Positions 60,067-64,000 of a DNA stretch of 64,000 nt are shown in pieces (position 1 is the stretch's first letter; the number at the start of each line of letters is the position of its first letter). The translations under genes were made by a program, and so were the position numbers. The notes beneath the pieces were generated by a model that had not been told where the DNA came from, did no database searches, and worked only from the letters and a program-made list of their open reading frames with translations. Source of the stretch: Fibrobacter sp. UBA4297 (lineage in GTDB: Bacteria; Fibrobacterota; Fibrobacteria; Fibrobacterales; Fibrobacteraceae); the NCBI RefSeq assembly GCF_002394865.1, contig NZ_DGUZ01000012.1:117843-181842 (forward strand), written 5' to 3'.

Positions 60067-61893
60067 TTAGTCGAGCGTGTGGACCAGGAGACCGTCGCGG
60101 AGCTTCGGTTCGAACCAAGTGCTCTTCGGCGGCATGATTTCGCCAGCGTCGGCAATGCTCATGAGCTGATCAAGCGTGGTCGGGTACATTGCAAATGCGC
60201 AAGCGCATTCACCGCTATCGACGCGCTTTACGAGTTCGCCGAGACCACGGATGCCACCGACAAAGTCGATGCGCTTCGATGTACGCGGATCGTCGATATC
60301 GAACATCGGCTTGAGCACGAGCTTCTGGAGGAGAGCCACGTCGAGGCTATCGACCGGGCCAAGGTTCTTGAGGAACTTGTCCTTGAACGTGCAGGCATAC
60401 CACTTGCCACCCATGTAGAAGTTCACCTGGTTCTGCTTAGACGGGCTCTGCACGCTCGGCAATTCTTCGATGTCGAACACAAGCTTCATTTCTTCCATGA
60501 GCTGTTCCGGCGTGCGGCCGTTCAAGTCCTTAAGCACGCGGTTGTAGTCCAAAATCTTGAGCTGGGTGCTCGGGAAGAGGATAGCGAGGTAACGGTTGTA
60601 TTCTTCTTCGCCAGTGTTCTTCGGATTCTGTTCAGCGCGATAGCTGGCAGCGCGAGCGCCAGCAGCACTGCGGTGGTGACCGTCAGCGATGTAGCTTACC
60701 GGAACAGATTCAAAGGACTTGCGGATGGCTTCGATTTCGGCATCGTCGTCTATAATCCAGACGGTATGGCCAAAGCCGTCGCCCTTGCTCACGAAGTCGT
60801 AAACAGGCTTGCGCTTGGTCACAGCACCGAAGATATCGAATTGGCCGTTGTCGCGGTAAGTGAGGAACACCGGACCCGTATTGGCGTTCGTGGCGAGCAC
60901 ATGGCGCAAACGGTCTTCTTCCTTGTCAGCGCGGGTAAGTTCGTGCTTCTTGATGGTGCCGTTGAAGTAGTCGGCAGCCGGAACGCAGCACACAAGACCG
61001 TACTGTTCGCGACCGTTCATCGTCTGGCGATAAACGTAGAGGCACGGCTTCTGGTCGAAAGCGATCACGCCGTCTTCGATCATCTTGTCGAGATTTTCAC
61101 GAGCGTGGGCATAAACCTTCGGGTCGTAAGCATCGACTGAATCCGGAAGTTCGATTTCGGCACGCGTCACGCGCAAGTAGGAGTGCGGAAGGCCCTCAGC
61201 CATAGCCTTGGCTTCGGCGCGATTCATCACGTCGTAAGGGAGCGCAGAGATAGTCTCAGCTTCAGCCGGGTTCACCGGACGCAAAGCCTTGAACGGATAG
61301 ATGTGCATCATAGGTTTCTTTCCTTTGTGTGCTTCTTTGATTAAAACTTCGTCTTCGGCAATCAAGTTATGGATATAACCCGTCTTTGCCGCAATCCATT
61401 TTTTCTTCCTGTAACTTACGATGAAATAAGCTAGAAAAAAGAAGATGGCGCCGCCAATAGCAGCGACAATTGTAATGCCAATCATGAACGCCAACAGGTG
61501 GTCCGCGGCGTCATTCCACAAATGACTGATAACAGATGTGAAGTTCTTGAACGAAAGCCCCTGGAATTCTTCCAAAAAATCAAACTTAATCGCCCCCGGA
61601 TGGACAATCTTGCACCCGAGCATATACCCCGTCGGGTAGAAAAAACCGAACTGAGTCAGCGGGTTTGCCACAAACGAAGAGACAACCCCCGGAACCTTCG
61701 GAAGACGGAACAAGGCACAGAACGCAACCGTCAAAATAATGGCAACACCAATCGTCGGCCAAATGCCAATAAAGACGCCCGCCGCGACAGACCACGCCAC
61801 ACGCATGGCATCCTGACGCCTCGGAAACATCCTATTGTAATAAATACGGCTTAAGCGCTTGTACTTCGATTCGTTCCTTCTCAATTTAACCAT
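60067..61893 (-). CDS. DUF2062-DUF1015 fusion protein
   Basis: 608 aa. Residues ~15-170 are DUF2062: RQDAMRVAWSVAAGVFIGIW, FRLPKVPGVVSSFVANPLTQ, and two or three membrane helices. From residue 195 the sequence is a complete DUF1015 protein (MMHIYPFKALRPVNPAEAE, PYDVMNRAEA, SYIADGHHRSAAGARA, FVGGIRGLGELVKRVDSGEC). These families are usually separate proteins. A possible internal start at 61311 has AAAGGA upstream, so the DUF1015 part may also be made alone. DUF1015 proteins are conserved but poorly characterised. Confidence 0.85.
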   Translation of the reverse strand: MVKLRRNESKYKRLSRIYYNRMFPRRQDAMRVAWSVAAGVFIGIWPTIGVAIILTVAFCALFRLPKVPGVVSSFVANPLTQFGFFYPTGYMLGCKIVHPGAIKFDFLEEFQGLSFKNFTSVISHLWNDAADHLLAFMIGITIVAAIGGAIFFFLAYFIVSYRKKKWIAAKTGYIHNLIAEDEVLIKEAHKGKKPMMHIYPFKALRPVNPAEAETISALPYDVMNRAEAKAMAEGLPHSYLRVTRAEIELPDSVDAYDPKVYAHARENLDKMIEDGVIAFDQKPCLYVYRQTMNGREQYGLVCCVPAADYFNGTIKKHELTRADKEEDRLRHVLATNANTGPVFLTYRDNGQFDIFGAVTKRKPVYDFVSKGDGFGHTVWIIDDDAEIEAIRKSFESVPVSYIADGHHRSAAGARAASYRAEQNPKNTGEEEYNRYLAILFPSTQLKILDYNRVLKDLNGRTPEQLMEEMKLVFDIEELPSVQSPSKQNQVNFYMGGKWYACTFKDKFLKNLGPVDSLDVALLQKLVLKPMFDIDDPRTSKRIDFVGGIRGLGELVKRVDSGECACAFAMYPTTLDQLMSIADAGEIMPPKSTWFEPKLRDGLLVHTLD

Positions 61894-61931
61894 ATCACCT
61901 CTTAAATAACCGAGCCAAAGATAGTAAATAT

Positions 61932-61968
61932 AGACGAGAGACTAAAGACTAGAGACGAGAGCGAAGCC
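61932..61968. repeat. GACGAGAGACTAAAGACTAG interspersed repeat
   Basis: Repeated GACGAGAG / ACTAAAGACTAGAGACGAG units upstream of the DUF2062-DUF1015 gene, in the same family as 5998-6048, 11888-11935 and 12138-12178. Confidence 0.5.
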
Positions 61969-61981
61969 TTTGTTCTATAAA

Positions 61982-62110
61982 AGGGGGAAGCCTCCCCCTG
62001 ATTGCAGCCTTGCCCTATTGTCATGCCCGCCTCCGAGCGGGCACCTCCTTTTAGGGCAAGTCTTCCATCACCCCCTCGAACGGGGCTTCAATCGCCAGCC
62101 CCGTAACTCC
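61982..62110. repeat. Structured noncoding region with nested hairpins
   Basis: AGGGGGA-AGCC-TCCCCCT (61982-61999), then CTTGCCCTA (62009-62017) pairing with TAGGGCAAG (62052-62060) around an inner palindromic repeat GCCCGC-CTCC-GAGCGGGC. Further on, GGGGCT pairs with AGCCCC near 62084-62104. The inner repeat recurs at 63606. The remainder of the 61,894-62,264 gap shows no gene. Confidence 0.6.
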
Positions 62111-62264
62111 CCCGGCTACAAGTCCTTCAGACAACGAACAGAGATGGCATTAAGCTTGTTTAAGTAGATCAAATGCTAGTCAATTTGCTAGAAGACGAAA
62201 CAGTCTTCAAATTTGAAGATGAACTTGATTTCTGACTTGAGGAGGAATTATTCTAGAACAATAA

Positions 62265-62546
62265 CTAATTTCCGCGGTAAAATTCACCACCATCATGCTG
62301 CTGCCACAACAAGTACATTTCCTTGTAATGATCTTTGATGAACTTCTGAATTTTCAAAAGATCCCGATCATTCAAAGTTCCTTTATTCTGAACAACCGTA
62401 TCACCATTTTCTTTCACAAAGAACTTTGCAGAGCCAGTTTCCGTCAAGCGGCTGTCACTGGCATGGGCGTGAAAGCACTCCACGATACACATTGATGTGA
62501 AATAAAGAAAATATCCGGCAATCTTAAAGTTGTAGAACTTAGGCAT
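62265..62546 (-). CDS. DUF4160 domain protein
   Basis: 93 aa from ATG 62546. MPKFYNFKIAGYFLYFTSMC, CFHAHASDSRLTETGSAKFF, and KIQKFIKDHYKEMYLLWQQH fit DUF4160: a MP(x)I start, a HxHA segment and a C-terminal helix ending in LLxxW. Function unknown; such genes often sit beside a small DUF2442-type partner and may be toxin-antitoxin-like. It overlaps the next gene by 8 bp. Confidence 0.72.
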   Translation of the reverse strand: MPKFYNFKIAGYFLYFTSMCIVECFHAHASDSRLTETGSAKFFVKENGDTVVQNKGTLNDRDLLKIQKFIKDHYKEMYLLWQQHDGGEFYRGN

Positions 62547-62772
62547 AAACAGATTCGTCCATATATTCCAAAGCGTTAGACAAATAACCCTTAGCAATAT
62601 CCTGCTCTACCGAATCCATATTGGTTTCTATAAGCGTTCCGTCTTTCTTAAAAACAGCAACACCATGGCCATTGTTTAAATCTACCACTTTTACCTTTTC
62701 GCCTTCGAATAAAAAAGCAAAGCCACTGATAATGACATCAGCTTCTTCTGCTATAGACTTTACATCAAGCAT
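62539..62772 (-). CDS. Small hypothetical protein, 77 aa
   Basis: MLDVKSIAEEADVIISGFAF, then VKVVDLNNGHGVAVFKKDGTLIETNMD: a small beta-rich acidic protein. I do not recognise a family with confidence. It overlaps both neighbours (8 bp each), so the three small genes form one unit. Confidence 0.65.
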   Translation of the reverse strand: MLDVKSIAEEADVIISGFAFLFEGEKVKVVDLNNGHGVAVFKKDGTLIETNMDSVEQDIAKGYLSNALEYMDESVYA

Positions 62773-63061
62773 ACCTCACCTCCACTTTTTTTATCGGTGC
62801 CAAAAATCGATCAACATCAATATATAAATCTTTCAAAATCGGAACAAGGTCTATATATTCTTCAACCAAATCCTTGCTGTAGCTGTACTTTGTCATCACA
62901 ACAATATACCCATTATCCCAAGTTAAAACCTTTTCATACTTTTCAAGACAACGGGGAGCAATGAACCTAATGGTCTCTTTACCAAACTGGAACAATGTAT
63001 AGGACGACTCGCTATACAAACGAGCCGTTTGATTCAAAGAATATTCTTTTTTCATTTCCAT
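62765..63061 (-). CDS. Small hypothetical protein, ~98 aa
   Basis: MEMKKEYSLNQTARLYSESS, FGKETIRFIAPRCLEKYEKV, WDNGYIVVMTKYSYSKDLVE. Unrecognised. Starts compete: ATG 63061 or TTG 63076, the latter with AAAGGA closer. First gene of the three-gene unit, divergent from greB. Confidence 0.6.
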   Translation of the reverse strand: MEMKKEYSLNQTARLYSESSYTLFQFGKETIRFIAPRCLEKYEKVLTWDNGYIVVMTKYSYSKDLVEEYIDLVPILKDLYIDVDRFLAPIKKVEVRYA

Positions 63062-63134
63062 AACATTTTGCTCCAATCGTTCCTTTCATTAAAAATAATA
63101 TTTTTTTTCAATCACATTTTCTAAATTTCATCCC

Positions 63135-63602
63135 ATGAAACACTTGATTTCGAAAGAAGGCTTTGAAAAATTCAAGGCAGAATGGGAACATCTCAAATAT
63201 GTCGAACGCCCGGCAATGATCAACCAGGTGCAGGCAGCCGCAGCCGAAGGCGACCGCAGTGAAAATGCCGCCTACACATACGGGCGCATGCGCGTGCGCG
63301 AAATTGACCGCCGCTTGCGTGAACTCGACCGCATTTTGGATGGCGCACAGATTGTCGAAAACGCCGCCACCAAGGACGGTTCTATCCGCTTTGGCGCCAC
63401 CGTCAAAATGATTGACAAAAAGACCAAACGCGAAAAGGTTTACAGCATCGTCGGAGACAAGGAAATCGACCCGCTCCAAGGCCGCATCAGCATGAAGTCC
63501 CCCATCGGCGAAGCCTTGCAAGGCAAAAAAGCCGGCGACACCGTTGAAGTCCAAGCCCCCCGCGGAAAGATTACATACGAGATATTAGAGGTTAGTTACT
63601 AA
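63135..63602 (+). CDS. greB: Transcript cleavage factor GreB
   Basis: 155 aa. LISKEGFEKFKAEWEHLKYV, AAAEGDRSENAAYTYGRMRV with the catalytic Asp/Glu at the coiled-coil tip, and the FKBP-like C-domain (GATVKMIDKKTKREKVYSIV, SPIGEALQGKKAGDTVEVQA). The RxRE-IDRRLRELDRIL spacing is GreB- rather than GreA-like. It rescues backtracked RNA polymerase. Confidence 0.93.
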   Translation: MKHLISKEGFEKFKAEWEHLKYVERPAMINQVQAAAAEGDRSENAAYTYGRMRVREIDRRLRELDRILDGAQIVENAATKDGSIRFGATVKMIDKKTKREKVYSIVGDKEIDPLQGRISMKSPIGEALQGKKAGDTVEVQAPRGKITYEILEVSY

Positions 63603-63605
63603 ATA

Positions 63606-63706
63606 TGTCATGCCCGCCACCGAGCGGGCACCTCCATTTCATTATTAGAGAAGGAGATTCCCGCTGGAGTTTATCCCGGACTCTGTTCCGGGGCGGGAAT
63701 GACAAC
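63606..63706. repeat. Interspersed palindromic repeats between greB and tatD
   Basis: TGTCATGCCCGCCACCGAGC-GGGCACCTCC, the same unit as at 62019-62048, followed by GATTCCCGCTGGAGTTTATC-CCGGAC and TCCGGGGCGGGAATGAC, a second palindromic unit. Intergenic. Confidence 0.75.
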
Positions 63707-63727
63707 TCAGCTCTCCGAATTCACCTA

Positions 63728-64000
63728 ATGTTCATCGATACCCATTGTCATATTGATTCTTACGAGCGCCATGCGGGCGAATCCTTTGACGCACTTTTAG
63801 AGCGTTTCCAAACTGCCAGTTTCACAACCGAACGCAGTTCCGCTAAAGAAAAAGCGGCCGCATCCAAAATAGCACAGCCCGAAGCATTTATCCACGTTGC
63901 CTGCGACCCGGCAGACTTCGACCGCGCTCGCGAACTCAGCGAAAAATATCCCTTCGTCTACTCCGCTTACGGCATCCATCCCGAGTACGTCGAAACAGAA
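63728..64000 (+). CDS. tatD: TatD-family metal-dependent hydrolase, 5' part
   Basis: 91 codons run off the window end. MFIDTHCHIDSYERHAGESF carries the HxH metal ligands; IHVACDPADFDRARELSEKY and YGIHPEYV follow. TatD enzymes are 3'-5' nucleases/deoxyribonucleases. An insert of about 20 residues (RSSAKEKAAASK region) is longer than usual before the first strand-helix. Confidence 0.88.
   Translation, partial: MFIDTHCHIDSYERHAGESFDALLERFQTASFTTERSSAKEKAAASKIAQPEAFIHVACDPADFDRARELSEKYPFVYSAYGIHPEYVETE

Noticed and set aside
59475..60137. 220-codon + strand frame
   Set aside because: Antisense of dut. The region 59400-59549 instead holds the right-arm promoter and leader.

Overview
The window looks like a chromosomal piece of a Gram-negative, moderate-GC anaerobe, most likely Fibrobacter or a close relative (Fibrobacterota). 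That is an inference from gene content and style: a lipoprotein with Ser-rich linkers and a beta-helical domain, a Wzi-like outer-membrane barrel, a DUF2723 (GT117) membrane glycosyltransferase beside the riboflavin genes, PilT next to a very acidic TPR protein, and short interspersed palindromic repeats. No rRNA, tRNA or CRISPR array was recognised.

Region 1 (1-12,900) is ordinary chromosome. It holds a Wzi-like barrel / U32 peptidase / hypothetical operon, a secreted beta-helix lipoprotein, a Trm112-like / acidic TPR / PilT operon, and a three-domain glycosyltransferase. Region 2 (12,176-19,696) reads leftward: riboflavin synthase, RibBA, lumazine synthase, NusB, the DUF2723 protein and two polyprenol-phosphate-type GT2 enzymes. 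Region 3 (19,767-24,150) encodes the three CapE/CapF/CapG-type enzymes that together make UDP-N-acetyl-L-fucosamine, with a PIN toxin-antitoxin pair sitting between capE and capF. Region 4 (24,228-26,640) has the wreck of an Rpn-type gene and a two-gene AAA ATPase + TOPRIM/DUF4276-like module that may be a defence system.

Region 5 (26,660-59,480) is a large surface-polysaccharide locus, AT-rich except at its edges. It has two converging arms. The left arm (+ strand, 26,691 to about 43,500) has a PglE-like aminotransferase, a PglC-like initiating transferase, GNAT and PLP enzymes, an ATP-grasp enzyme, six or seven glycosyltransferases, an EpsG-like polymerase, a pyruvyltransferase, an O-acetyltransferase containing a G10 tract, a Wzx flippase and a 4Fe-4S protein. 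The right arm (- strand, 59,324 down to 44,520) has a PglD-like acetyltransferase, an HpcH/HpaI aldolase, a second initiating transferase, an IlvE-like aminotransferase, seven glycosyltransferase-type genes, a second polymerase/ligase, TupA- and CapA-like proteins, a second pyruvyltransferase and an acyltransferase-3. The arms meet at a deleted IS21-family element flanked by two broken genes. An identical 18-bp sequence lies in inverted orientation immediately before the first gene of each arm. A good sigma70-type promoter and a 17-codon leader ORF are visible only outside the right copy. This suggests either a hybrid locus built from two clusters with a common leader, or a 32.6-kb invertible segment that switches which arm is transcribed.

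Region 6 (59,550-64,000) returns to housekeeping genes: dUTPase, a DUF2062-DUF1015 fusion, three small genes including a DUF4160 protein, GreB, and the start of a TatD nuclease. Two genes (capF and the pglD-like gene) carry interspersed palindromic repeats inserted in frame.
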